The notes under the pieces: generated by a model
The model's database searches: none
What the model saw: only the letters and a program-made list of their open reading frames with translations
What the model was told of the DNA's origin: nothing
Assembly (NCBI RefSeq): GCF_020251205.1
Contig: NZ_JAIWYX010000007.1
Location: forward strand, 186,001 to 250,000
Length of the DNA stretch: 64,000 bases
Direction of reading: 5' to 3'
Source of the DNA: Arthrobacter sp. M4
GTDB taxonomy: Bacteria; Actinomycetota; Actinomycetes; Actinomycetales; Micrococcaceae
In this document: positions 26,550-34,306 of the stretch, one piece after another
Numbering within the stretch: the first letter of the stretch is position 1
How the letters are laid out: each line of letters opens with the position of its first letter
Made by a program: the position numbers and the translations under genes

Positions 26550-27347
26550 ATGAGCGAATCACGTGTTGGTCTAGTCATTGAAGACGACCACGATATCCGC
26601 GAACTGGTGCGTGTGGTTCTCACACAGGCGGGTTTCGAAGTTCACGTGGCCACCACTGGGTCCGCCGGTGTCGCCGCCGCCCGTGCGCTGGACCCCACCG
26701 TTATCACCCTGGATTTGGGCCTGCCGGACATCGATGGCTATGAAGTTGCACGTCAGGTGAGGCAGTTCTCCGACGCGTACATCGTGATGCTGACGGCCCG
26801 GGCGGAGGAACTGGACACGCTGATCGGCCTTGAGTCCGGCGCCGACGACTACCTCACCAAGCCATTCCGTCCCCGCGAGCTGCGGGCGCGCGTGGCGGCC
26901 ATGATGCGGCGCCCGCGTGGCGGTGGCGCTGCGGATCCCGCCCCCAAGGCAGGGGGTTCCGACGCCGGTCCTGAGCATGAGGGCAACTCGCTGTACAAGC
27001 ACAACGGCTTGGAATTTAACTACGACACGCGTTCCGTTTCCGTGGACGGCGAGGATCTGCAGCTGACTCGAACAGAGTTCGATCTGCTGTACGCCCTACT
27101 CCAGGCCGGAAGGGTAGTGCGCACCAAGGCAGATCTGGTGCGCAGGCTTCGCAACGAGCCTTACGACGTTGGTACTTACACGAGTGAGGCAGACGAGCGG
27201 TCCATCGAGGTCCACATGGGCAACCTGCGCCGGAAGCTCGGAGACACGGCACAGAATCCCCGTTGGCTGCAGACAGTCCGTGGGGTGGGCTACCGTTTGG
27301 CACCCGCGCAGAACGCATCAACGCAGAAGCCCCAGCGGGAGAGCTAG
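26550..27347 (+). CDS. OmpR/PhoB-type response regulator
   Basis: 265 residues from the ATG at 26550 (MSESRVGLVIEDDHD) with GAGGGGG eight bases upstream; a GTG at 26526 is possible but has no site. Receiver domain (about 5-120) with acidic pair EDD, phosphoacceptor Asp55 in ITLDLGLPD and switch Lys in LTKPFRP. A linker of about 40 residues, then the winged helix (about 160-255): LTRTEFDLLYALLQAGRVVRTKADLVRRL and VHMGNLRRKLG. It is the cognate partner of the divergent kinase. Targets are unknown. Confidence 0.93.
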   Translation: MSESRVGLVIEDDHDIRELVRVVLTQAGFEVHVATTGSAGVAAARALDPTVITLDLGLPDIDGYEVARQVRQFSDAYIVMLTARAEELDTLIGLESGADDYLTKPFRPRELRARVAAMMRRPRGGGAADPAPKAGGSDAGPEHEGNSLYKHNGLEFNYDTRSVSVDGEDLQLTRTEFDLLYALLQAGRVVRTKADLVRRLRNEPYDVGTYTSEADERSIEVHMGNLRRKLGDTAQNPRWLQTVRGVGYRLAPAQNASTQKPQRES

Positions 27348-27396
27348 CCGCAACGGTTAGGCTGCTGGCCGGCGTACTTGCCGCCAAGACCGGGCG

Positions 27397-27798
27397 TTAG
27401 GCTGCGGGCTCCTGCATGAATTGCTCCACCGTTTCATGGCTGCATTGGTCTATCAGGTCCCAGAGCTGATCGTGCTCACAGAGACGGGGTAGCTCCGTGC
27501 TGTGTTCACTTTCCGGAATCGTTCGAAGTTGTGTTTCAAGTTCAGAGGCGAGGGAGCCCAAGCACACTGCGCCCACCATTCGGCTGGATGTTTTGAGGCT
27601 GAGGACCGCATCCATGGCGGCGTGGGAATCTGCGGAACAAAGAGCGCTGTGAAGCCTATTGATACGGACGGGCAATTGATGCACATAATTGCTGAGGAAA
27701 GTGTCCGTGTAGTCGGCGTCGATTCCGAGATCGTCACGCAGGCGGCGGAGGACCCTCCGGTCAACCAGGGGGAGCCGACCACCACAGGTTTGTCCCAC
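27397..27798 (-). CDS. Hpt-like protein without phosphoacceptor His
   Basis: 133 residues from a GTG at 27798 (GGGAGG seven bases upstream), preferred over a GTG at 27813. It is one four-helix bundle resembling histidine phosphotransfer domains: LRRLRDDLGIDADYTDTFLSNY, then AMDAVLSLKTSSRMVGAVCLGSLASELE. At the place of the phosphoacceptor (HxxKGSS) it has LSLKTSS: His is Leu (codon CTC) and Gly is Thr. So it cannot relay phosphate the normal way; it may bind a receiver domain as an adaptor or sink. It is convergent with the response regulator gene and lies downstream of the biotin operon. Confidence 0.65.
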   Translation of the reverse strand: MGQTCGGRLPLVDRRVLRRLRDDLGIDADYTDTFLSNYVHQLPVRINRLHSALCSADSHAAMDAVLSLKTSSRMVGAVCLGSLASELETQLRTIPESEHSTELPRLCEHDQLWDLIDQCSHETVEQFMQEPAA

Positions 27799-27910
27799 GG
27801 CACCGCCTCCCACTCACTAAACTGGACCGATTGATCATTCGATTCCCAGCCACGGTCGAAGACCCTTCATCACAGGTTAAGTCCATTTGGTGTCGGTAGG
27901 TTCACAATCA

Positions 27911-27924
27911 GCTCAATATTGAGC
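27911..27924. promoter_or_regulatory. 14-bp palindrome upstream of the Hpt-like gene
   Basis: GCTCAATATTGAGC is a perfect palindrome about 115 bases before the Hpt-like start, with a half copy (GCTCAAGATTC on the minus strand) beside it. Could be an operator; no regulator is assigned. Confidence 0.35.
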
Positions 27925-27951
27925 GAATCTTGAGCGGTGCTTAGCCTCGTG

Positions 27952-29064
27952 TTATTGGCCCGTCACGAGTACTATTTGCGGAGCCTGAAATGAGAGTAGA
28001 CGCAACCATTCAGGAACCTCCCCGGCCAACCGTGCTTGCTGTATTGCGGCGGCTGCTTCTTGAATTACGACGGCGGCCTCAAGCTCCGCGAGTTTGGCCC
28101 CGAGGCAGCGGTGGACACCCGAACCAAAGGCGAGGCTATAGTCGGTGGCCCGTGTTCCGCCGTCGGGCGTTTTGTGGTTCCCGGTCAGCTCCAGCAGGAT
28201 TTCCGCTCCGGCGGGAATCAGCTCGCCGTTGAGGTGCGTGTCCCGCGCTGCGACGCGCCGCCAGGTGGGGACGGAGGATTCTCCGGCCAGCACGTGCCGC
28301 ACTGCGGCGCGTGCCGGGCCCTGTGCCGCTGCGTCCTGCCATGTCACAGGGCAGTTCCCCTCGGCGAGGCGGTACAGAACAGTGCTGATGAGCTGGGTGG
28401 TAGTTTCTTGTCCAGCGATTAGCAGGAAATAGCCCAACGAGCAGATTTCCGGAAGTGTTAGCCCGTGCTGATCCAGGGCGGCGAAGAGGTTTCGTTCCTG
28501 GGATTGCGTGCAGCGCCGCACCAGGCCCCTCAACCAGTCGTAGAACTCCGCCGCGCTGTGGGCGAGCTCGAGTTGACGTTCCGGCTCGGGCCAACCCCAG
28601 AAGAGTTCCAAGGAATCCACGCTCCACGCCTTCAAAGCAAGAAGTTCATCGTGGCTGATGCTGACTCCCAGGAGTTCCAGCATGATCTGAGCGGGAGGTA
28701 GGGCGGCCACCGCGTTCACGAGTTCCACGGTGCCGGTGGCCTCAAGCTCCAGGGCAGCAGCGTGAGCGGCTTTACGCGCAAGTTCACGGATGCGCGGCTC
28801 AATCGCCTGGACCGTGGCAGGGGTGAAGAACCCGGCAACCACTTTCCGGATCCCTGGATGAGTCGGGGAATCGTTGCTGGCAAGGATGGGCGGCAGGGCG
28901 AAGGCGGCCTTTTGGAGGACCCGGAGCGAGCGCCCGCTGAGCGGGGTGACGGCCACCAGTGCGTTGGCTGGGCTGAAGTCGTCGGGTCGGTGGAGGACGT
29001 CCCGGACTACTTTGGGGTCGCGCACCACGTGGAATGGGGCTGTGTGGTTCATGGTGCGGCTCAT
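27952..29064 (-). CDS. Cytochrome P450 in the biotin operon
   Basis: 370 residues, last gene of the operon, overlapping bioD by ATGA. The heme-binding loop is intact (AFGSGVHRCLGAKLAELE, Cys320), and the I-helix has LIAGQETTT. The ExxR motif of the K-helix is not clear to me. The protein is about 30 residues shorter at the N-terminus than usual P450s. Its place in the operon recalls BioI of Bacillus, a P450 that cleaves acyl-ACP to pimeloyl-ACP, and no bioC/bioH/bioW is present here. That makes pimelate precursor formation the best guess, but it is inference; redox partners are not encoded nearby. Confidence 0.85.
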   Translation of the reverse strand: MSRTMNHTAPFHVVRDPKVVRDVLHRPDDFSPANALVAVTPLSGRSLRVLQKAAFALPPILASNDSPTHPGIRKVVAGFFTPATVQAIEPRIRELARKAAHAAALELEATGTVELVNAVAALPPAQIMLELLGVSISHDELLALKAWSVDSLELFWGWPEPERQLELAHSAAEFYDWLRGLVRRCTQSQERNLFAALDQHGLTLPEICSLGYFLLIAGQETTTQLISTVLYRLAEGNCPVTWQDAAAQGPARAAVRHVLAGESSVPTWRRVAARDTHLNGELIPAGAEILLELTGNHKTPDGGTRATDYSLAFGSGVHRCLGAKLAELEAAVVIQEAAAAIQQARLAGEVPEWLRLLSFQAPQIVLVTGQ

Positions 29065-30107
29065 GCGGTGGCTCCTGCTGGGATGGCGGGTTCCGGACTG
29101 GATGTGACTTCCGTTGCTAGCGCTCCAAGCCAGTCTTTGGCTTGGGCCTGGAAGTTGTCCGGCGGCAGCTGGCTTGCTCCGGCAGGGATGGCGCCGAGCA
29201 TTGCGGTCATGCCGTGTCCTGGCAGCTGGCCGCGGCCGAAGATGGCTAGGTTGTCGAGTTCTGCTGGTCCCGGATGGTCCTGTGTGGATCCCACAACCAG
29301 CCCGAGAACCGGCAGTCCGCGATGCGCCAAAGCTTCCATCGTCAGCGAAGTGTGGTTCAGTGTCCCGAGGCCGGCGCGTGCCACCACAACGAATCCAAGT
29401 TCCGCGCCACGTCCCATCAGCTCCAGCGCCAGGTCGGCCAGCGTCCCTCCGTCCTGATCGAGCTCCACCAGAAGGCCGCCTGCTCCTTCCACCAAAACAT
29501 GGTCATGGCTCGTGGCCAGTTCCGTGATCCGTGCGATGTGATCCGTGACAGAGGGCAGTGTGACACCGTCGACGGCGGCAGCCGCCTTGGGTGCCAGCGG
29601 CTCCTGGAGTACGGAGCCGGCCTCGGACGTTAGCGCTCCGGACAGTCGGGTGATCTCCGCGATGTCCGAGTCACCGATCGCGGCACCGGTTTGGCAGGGC
29701 TTATAGATAGCGACCCTGCCGGGGCTGGCGGCGTTGGGGTAGTCGCCGCGCAGAGGGGCTGCGTTGGGGGCGGCGTTGGGGTGGCCGCCGGAGAGGTTGG
29801 CTGTGTTGGGGTGGTCGCCGGAGAGGCTGGCTGTGTTGGGGGCGGCGTTGGCGTGGTGGCCGGGGAGGCTGGCTGTGTTGGGGGCGGCGTTGGCGTGGTT
29901 GCCGGAGAGGCTGGCTGCGTTGGCGTGGTGGCCGGAGAGGCTGGCTGTGTTGGGGGCGGGGCTGTGCGCGGCGGCGCGGTTCACGCCGTCGTTCGGGTTT
30001 GGTGTTCTCAGGGGCGCGGAGAGCACCGAGGCGAGTGCCGCCGTCGTGATGGTTTTTCCGACGCCGGTGTCGGTGCCTGTGATCATGATGATCGAAGGGA
30101 GGTTCAT
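29061..30107 (-). CDS. bioD: Dethiobiotin synthetase with internal repeat insertion
   Basis: 348 residues, about 110 more than usual. The start MNLPSIIMITGTDTGVGKTITT carries the P-loop, and the catalytic YKPCQTG follows only after an inserted segment of about 75-80 residues (about 50-125) built of repeats such as APNTASLSGHHANA. The rest is normal (VEGAGGLLVELD, later VGSTQDHPG). The enzyme closes the ureido ring of DAPA to dethiobiotin with ATP and CO2. The insert lies after the first helix, on the surface in known structures, so activity may be kept. It overlaps bioF and the P450 gene by 4 bases each. Confidence 0.9.
   Translation of the reverse strand: MNLPSIIMITGTDTGVGKTITTAALASVLSAPLRTPNPNDGVNRAAAHSPAPNTASLSGHHANAASLSGNHANAAPNTASLPGHHANAAPNTASLSGDHPNTANLSGGHPNAAPNAAPLRGDYPNAASPGRVAIYKPCQTGAAIGDSDIAEITRLSGALTSEAGSVLQEPLAPKAAAAVDGVTLPSVTDHIARITELATSHDHVLVEGAGGLLVELDQDGGTLADLALELMGRGAELGFVVVARAGLGTLNHTSLTMEALAHRGLPVLGLVVGSTQDHPGPAELDNLAIFGRGQLPGHGMTAMLGAIPAGASQLPPDNFQAQAKDWLGALATEVTSSPEPAIPAGATA
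29731..29960. repeat. Tandem repeats inside bioD
   Basis: Imperfect units of 30 and 42 bases, in multiples of three, contain GGAGAGGCTGGCT followed by GTGTTGGGGGCGGCGTTGG or shorter versions. They encode the Asn/Ala/Ser/His-rich insert in BioD. On the plus strand they produce a long open frame without any gene signal. Confidence 0.9.
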
Positions 30108-31288
30108 AGGTTTCCTTGGATAGCCGTTATGTCAGCACGCTGAGTGACCGCCAGGATCTGGCCAAGCACGGCGCAGGCGCGATCGATGTCGCGGGGTGTG
30201 AGCCCCGCGTGGGCGGTGAGTCGGAGGCGGGAGATACCGTCGGGGACTGATGGCGGACGGAAACAGCCAATCCGCACGTTTGCTGCAGCCGCTGCCGCCG
30301 CGGCACTTGCGGTACCTGCCGGCGTCGGCATCGGGATGGACAGCACCGCACCGGCGCATTCAGGGCCGTTCTGTGCACCCAAGCGTTCGGCGAGCTCCAC
30401 GGCGTTTGCCCTAACTGCCTCGGCACGCCACGGTTCGTCCCTTACGATGTCGACCGCTGCCAGTGCCGCGGCTGTTGCCGGAGGGGCCAGGGCGGTGTCG
30501 AAAATGAATCCACGCGCCCGGTTGAGGAGATGCTCACGGATCAGGCTGCTGCCCAGGACTACGCCGCCCTGGCTCCCAAGGGCCTTGGACAGCGTCGCCG
30601 TCACCAGCACATGTGGATTCCCCGCCAGCGACGTGGCTGCCACGGATCCATGCCCCAGCGACCCCCCGCTGCCCGAGACTCCCAGGCTGTGCGCCTCATC
30701 CACCAGCAGCATCGCGTCATGCGCTTCCGCCGCGTCCAGGAGTTCCGGCAGAGGGGCCGCGTCGCCGCCCACACTATAGATGGATTCGACGGCGACCAGC
30801 GCCCGCGGTTCGGTGCGCTCCTCGAGGTGACGGACGACGTCGTTCACGTCGTTGTGCGCGAACGTCACCACGCGGGATCGGCTCAGCCGACAGCCATCGA
30901 CGAGTGAGGCGTGCGCGTGCTCGTCGAGAAGAATCAGGGTGCCGGGGCCGCCGAGGGCCATCACTGCGCCCATGTTTGCCAGGTAGCCCGAGGAGAACAC
31001 GAGGGCGGATTCCATGTCGATCATGGCGGCCAACGCTGCTTCGAGTTGCACGTGCATCTCCGTCGTACCCGCAACCAGGCGGGAGGCAGTGGCGCCGGTG
31101 CCCCATTGCTTGGCTGCTTTGGCGGCGGCCTCCGCCAAGCGGGGATCGCGGGCGAGGCCGAGGTAGTCGTTCGACGCGAGGTCGATGGCTGCGCTGTTTG
31201 CCTGCCGGGCCTGTGGTCGCCGGACCCATCCCCGGCGCTCGCGGACCGTGGCTTGCTGTTCCAGCCACCGGGTCATGGAATGGCTCAT
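30104..31288 (-). CDS. bioF: 8-amino-7-oxononanoate synthase
   Basis: 394 residues with normal family length. PLP-enzyme motifs: LASNDYLGLARDPRL, the SSGYLANMG loop, LLVDEAHSLGVSG, and the PLP lysine in TATLSKALGSQGG. It condenses pimeloyl-CoA/ACP with alanine. An alanine-rich stretch ([16 protein letters not shown]) near the C-terminus is slightly expanded. It overlaps bioA and bioD by 4 bases each, so the operon is translationally coupled. Confidence 0.95.
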   Translation of the reverse strand: MSHSMTRWLEQQATVRERRGWVRRPQARQANSAAIDLASNDYLGLARDPRLAEAAAKAAKQWGTGATASRLVAGTTEMHVQLEAALAAMIDMESALVFSSGYLANMGAVMALGGPGTLILLDEHAHASLVDGCRLSRSRVVTFAHNDVNDVVRHLEERTEPRALVAVESIYSVGGDAAPLPELLDAAEAHDAMLLVDEAHSLGVSGSGGSLGHGSVAATSLAGNPHVLVTATLSKALGSQGGVVLGSSLIREHLLNRARGFIFDTALAPPATAAALAAVDIVRDEPWRAEAVRANAVELAERLGAQNGPECAGAVLSIPMPTPAGTASAAAAAAAANVRIGCFRPPSVPDGISRLRLTAHAGLTPRDIDRACAVLGQILAVTQRADITAIQGNL

Positions 31289-32640
31289 GGCGCGCCGTGC
31301 ACTTCCGCCACCGCAGCCACCATCCCAGCCGTGATCTGCTCGATCTCCGCTGATCTGGTGATGTAGGGCGGCATGGTGTAGACGAGGTTGCGGAAGGGTC
31401 GGATCCAGACGCCGTGACCGATCGCTGCTCGGGTGATGGCTGGGACGTCCACGTCGTGCGCCAGTTCGATGACGCCTACCGCGCCGATGGTCCGGACGTC
31501 TTTAACTGCGTTGAGGCTACGGGCTGTTGCGAGTCCATTGGCGAGGCCGTACTCGATCCGCGCGACATCCTCCCGCCACGCCCCGCCGTCCAGGATGCTG
31601 AGGCTCGCGTTGGCCACCGAGCAGGCCAGTGGGTTGGCCATGAACGTTGGTCCGTGCAGCAACGCGCCGGCGCCTTGCTTGGATACGGTACGGGCAATAT
31701 CACCGGTGCAGAGCATGGCAGCGAGTGTGAGGTAGCCGCCGGTAAGCGCCTTGCCGACGCACATGATGTCCGGGACCACGCCAGCGTGTTCAGCAGCGAA
31801 CATTTCCCCGGTGCGGCCGAAGCCGGTGGCGATCTCGTCCAGAATGAGGAGGAGCCCGTGCCGGTCGGCTATTTCCCTTAGGATGCTTAGGCATTCCGCG
31901 GGGTAAGCGAACATCCCGCCGGCGCCCTGCAGAATGGGTTCTGCGATGATTGCGGCGAGCTCGTTTTCGTTTTCTGCCGCGAGTGTTTCCACCGCCTGCC
32001 GCCATTGCAGTATGGCCTCGGCATCTGCTGGCACGGCGGGCGGGCGCGGGGCGAAGACGTTCTTGGCGAGCAGGCCTTGGAAGGCCGAATGCATTCCGTC
32101 CACGGGGTCGCACACGGACATGGCACCCGTGGTGTCCCCGTGATAACCGCCGCGCAGGGCCAGGAATTTCTGCCTCCCGGGTCTCCCGACGGCTGATTGG
32201 TACTGGACCGCGAGTTTCAGCGCCACTTCCACGGACACAGACCCCGAGTCCGCCAGGAAGACGCGCTCAAGAGCCGGGCGGTCCGGGGACGACGGCGCCA
32301 TCGCGGTTAGCCGCTCCGCAAGTTCGACGGCGGGCTGATGGGTTAGGCCGCCGAACATCACGTGGCTGAAACTCGCCAACTGCCGCTTGGCTGCCGCGTC
32401 CAGGAGAGGGTTGCGGTAACCGTGGATGACGGACCACCAGGAGGACATGGCGTCAAGGACATGGTGTGCTTTGGCGGGGGTGTCGCTGCTGTGGCCACGG
32501 AGGGTGAGCGTCGCGCCCTGGGCGTCCACCACCTCCCACAGGGGAAGGGTGTCCGACGCCGGGGCGTACGGATGCCACAAGCATGCCCGGTCCCGGTCCA
32601 CGACATTGGGCTTCGCTTTGCCTGCTGGGGTGCCGTTCAC
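31285..32640 (-). CDS. bioA: Adenosylmethionine-8-amino-7-oxononanoate transaminase
   Basis: 451 residues from a GTG at 32640, chosen because it overlaps the bsaP stop (GTGA) and gives a protein of normal length; the open frame continues to 32913 only by reading bsaP in another frame. Motifs: [51 protein letters not shown] and the PLP lysine in [13 protein letters not shown]. It makes DAPA from 8-amino-7-oxononanoate using SAM as amino donor. Confidence 0.95.
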   Translation of the reverse strand: MNGTPAGKAKPNVVDRDRACLWHPYAPASDTLPLWEVVDAQGATLTLRGHSSDTPAKAHHVLDAMSSWWSVIHGYRNPLLDAAAKRQLASFSHVMFGGLTHQPAVELAERLTAMAPSSPDRPALERVFLADSGSVSVEVALKLAVQYQSAVGRPGRQKFLALRGGYHGDTTGAMSVCDPVDGMHSAFQGLLAKNVFAPRPPAVPADAEAILQWRQAVETLAAENENELAAIIAEPILQGAGGMFAYPAECLSILREIADRHGLLLILDEIATGFGRTGEMFAAEHAGVVPDIMCVGKALTGGYLTLAAMLCTGDIARTVSKQGAGALLHGPTFMANPLACSVANASLSILDGGAWREDVARIEYGLANGLATARSLNAVKDVRTIGAVGVIELAHDVDVPAITRAAIGHGVWIRPFRNLVYTMPPYITRSAEIEQITAGMVAAVAEVHGAP

Positions 32641-32957
32641 GACGTCAGTGCTCCATGCCGTGAACACTCCGCCGTCCAGCCGAGCGGCGTGACTTGCACC
32701 TTCATGCGGCGCCGACACTGCCGGCAGTACCGCGGCGGCTCCATCTTCAGCCGCTCCCGGCACGCTCGGTGAGGCTCGTGGGTGGCGTTGCCGGCGTCCG
32801 TTTGCTGAGTGGCAGACGTCGGGTGGGTGTCCGGCGTCGGGTGGGTGTCCGGCGTCGGGTGGGTGTCCGGCGTGGGGTGGGTGTCCGACGTCGGGCCCTC
32901 CGGTTCGCCGCACAGGCCGCAGTACGCGGCCGTTTCGCCGAGTAGCTGGCTGCTCAT
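32637..32957 (-). CDS. bsaP: Biotin synthase auxiliary protein BsaP
   Basis: 106 residues, starting with an ATGA overlap on bioB and ending with a GTGA overlap on bioA. N-terminal [10 protein letters not shown] and C-terminal [21 protein letters not shown] then CSRHG give two CxxC-type cysteine groups, matching the small protein encoded after bioB in mycobacteria and relatives (BsaP, Rv1590), which biotin synthase needs for activity. Between them is a repeat of four HPTPDT units (about residues 23-48) absent from what I know of the family. An earlier annotation might easily miss this gene because its frame overlaps an open frame of bioA. Confidence 0.85.
   Translation of the reverse strand: MSSQLLGETAAYCGLCGEPEGPTSDTHPTPDTHPTPDTHPTPDTHPTSATQQTDAGNATHEPHRACRERLKMEPPRYCRQCRRRMKVQVTPLGWTAECSRHGALTS
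32818..32895. repeat. 18-bp tandem repeat inside bsaP
   Basis: Four copies of GTCGGGTGGGTGTCCGGC or one-base variants in tandem, keeping frame and encoding HPTPDT repeats of BsaP. Confidence 0.9.
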
Positions 32958-34015
32958 AGCGTTTTCTGGAGTTCCTTGATGGGCATGTTCAGCTCGACCA
33001 GCAGGTTCAGGTCGGCTGTCGCGGGCCGGCCCAAGGTAGTGAGGTAGTTGCCCACGATGACGGCGTTGATGCCGCCCAGGAGGCCTTCGCGAGTGCCAAG
33101 GTCTCCGAGGGTGAGTTCGCGACCGCCAGCGTAGCGGAGGACGGTGCGGGGCATGGCGAGACGGAAGGCGGCGATTGCGCGAAGGGCGTCCTTCCCCTCC
33201 ATGATCGGCTGGTCCTGCAGTGGGGTGCCGGGTCGCGGGTTCAGGAAGTTGAGGGGAACTTCGTGCGGTTCAAGAGCGGCTAATTGGGCTGCGAGTTCGG
33301 CGCGCTGCTCCACGGATTCGCCCATGCCGATCAGGGCGCCGCAGCACAGCTCCATGCCGGCGTCCTTGACCATCTGGCAGGTTTCGAGCCGCTCCTCGTA
33401 GGTGTGAGTGGTGACCACCTCACGGAAAAAGCTTCGGGCGGTCTCCAGGTTGTGGTTGTAGCGGTGGACACCCCACTCAGCCAACTGGTCCACCTGCCGC
33501 TGGGTGAGCATTCCCAGCGAACACGCGATGTTGATGTCCACTTCTTCGTTGATGCGGTCGATCGCGAACTTGATCTGGTTCATGAGCTTGATGTCCGGCC
33601 CGCGGACGGCTGCGACGATGCAGAATTCGGTGGCGCCGGTTGCCGCGGTTTCTTTGGCGGCCTTCACCAATTCGGGGATGTCCAGCCAGACGCCGCGGAC
33701 AGGGGAGTCGAACAGGCCTGATTGGCTGCAGAAGTGGCAGTCCTCGGGGCAGCCTCCCGTCTTGATGGAGATGATGCCCTCCACTTCGACTTCCTCGCCG
33801 CAATGCCTGACGCGGACCTCGTGGGCCAGTTGGAGTGCGGCCGGGATGGCCTCCTCCGGGAGCGTCAGGATTTCGAGAAGCTGGGCTTCGTTGAGGCCTT
33901 CGCCACCCTCCAGCACCTGCTCGCGGGCGATGTCCAAGATGGCGTAAGCGGTGGATTCGGCTGATTCGGCCGTTTGTGTGCTGCCTGATTCAGCGGCTTC
34001 GGTCAAGGTGGTCAT
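32954..34015 (-). CDS. bioB: Biotin synthase
   Basis: 353 residues from the ATG at 34015 with TTGGAGGAAC just upstream. The frame is open further 5' but without a ribosome site. The radical-SAM motif is [14 protein letters not shown] (Cys89, Cys93, Cys96), followed by the family segments [22 protein letters not shown] and [12 protein letters not shown]. Inserts sulfur into dethiobiotin. First gene of bioB-bsaP-bioA-bioF-bioD-P450. Its promoter lies in the 291-base gap shared with the divergent permease; I could not identify a BioQ or BirA site. Confidence 0.96.
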   Translation of the reverse strand: MTTLTEAAESGSTQTAESAESTAYAILDIAREQVLEGGEGLNEAQLLEILTLPEEAIPAALQLAHEVRVRHCGEEVEVEGIISIKTGGCPEDCHFCSQSGLFDSPVRGVWLDIPELVKAAKETAATGATEFCIVAAVRGPDIKLMNQIKFAIDRINEEVDINIACSLGMLTQRQVDQLAEWGVHRYNHNLETARSFFREVVTTHTYEERLETCQMVKDAGMELCCGALIGMGESVEQRAELAAQLAALEPHEVPLNFLNPRPGTPLQDQPIMEGKDALRAIAAFRLAMPRTVLRYAGGRELTLGDLGTREGLLGGINAVIVGNYLTTLGRPATADLNLLVELNMPIKELQKTL

Positions 34016-34214
34016 CTTTGTTCCTCCAAGATTGTTGCCTCCACGTGCGTGCGACGGGATTTCCGGGGTCTGTCCGGGCTCCTTCCCGACGGTATATGGG
34101 CGCGGACGGGGCGTTTTTGTGCGGTGCCTACAAAGGAGGAGCGGTGGCTTTTGGTCACTTATTGCAGGCCTGCTCTGAGCGTGAGGCGGCATTTCCGGCG
34201 CCCAGGGCCGGGAA

Positions 34215-34230
34215 GTTACAGGCCAGAAAC
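34215..34230 (+). promoter_or_regulatory. GlnR-like half box upstream of the NCS1 permease
   Basis: GTTAC-AGGCCA-GAAAC matches the a-n6-b unit of GlnR sites exactly; six bases later comes GGAAT, a weak further element. It lies about 90 bases before the permease start. Confidence 0.5.
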
Positions 34231-34306
34231 ACGGCCGGAATACCCCGGTTGCCTGCCGTCGGTAGCGTCGAGGGCGGTTTGTTCCGACGACGAAAGTGAG
34301 CTGGGG

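Noticed and set aside
29691..30143. Plus-strand frame rich in GVGVVAGEAGCVGG
   Set aside because: It is antisense to bioD and arises from its tandem repeats; bioD has clear motifs and operon overlaps.
32641..32913. N-terminal extension of BioA
   Set aside because: It only reads bsaP in another frame; the GTG at 32640 gives normal length and a GTGA overlap.
34016..34306. BioQ or BirA operator before bioB
   Set aside because: No match to the TGAAC-N3-GTTAC type site or another known biotin operator was seen.
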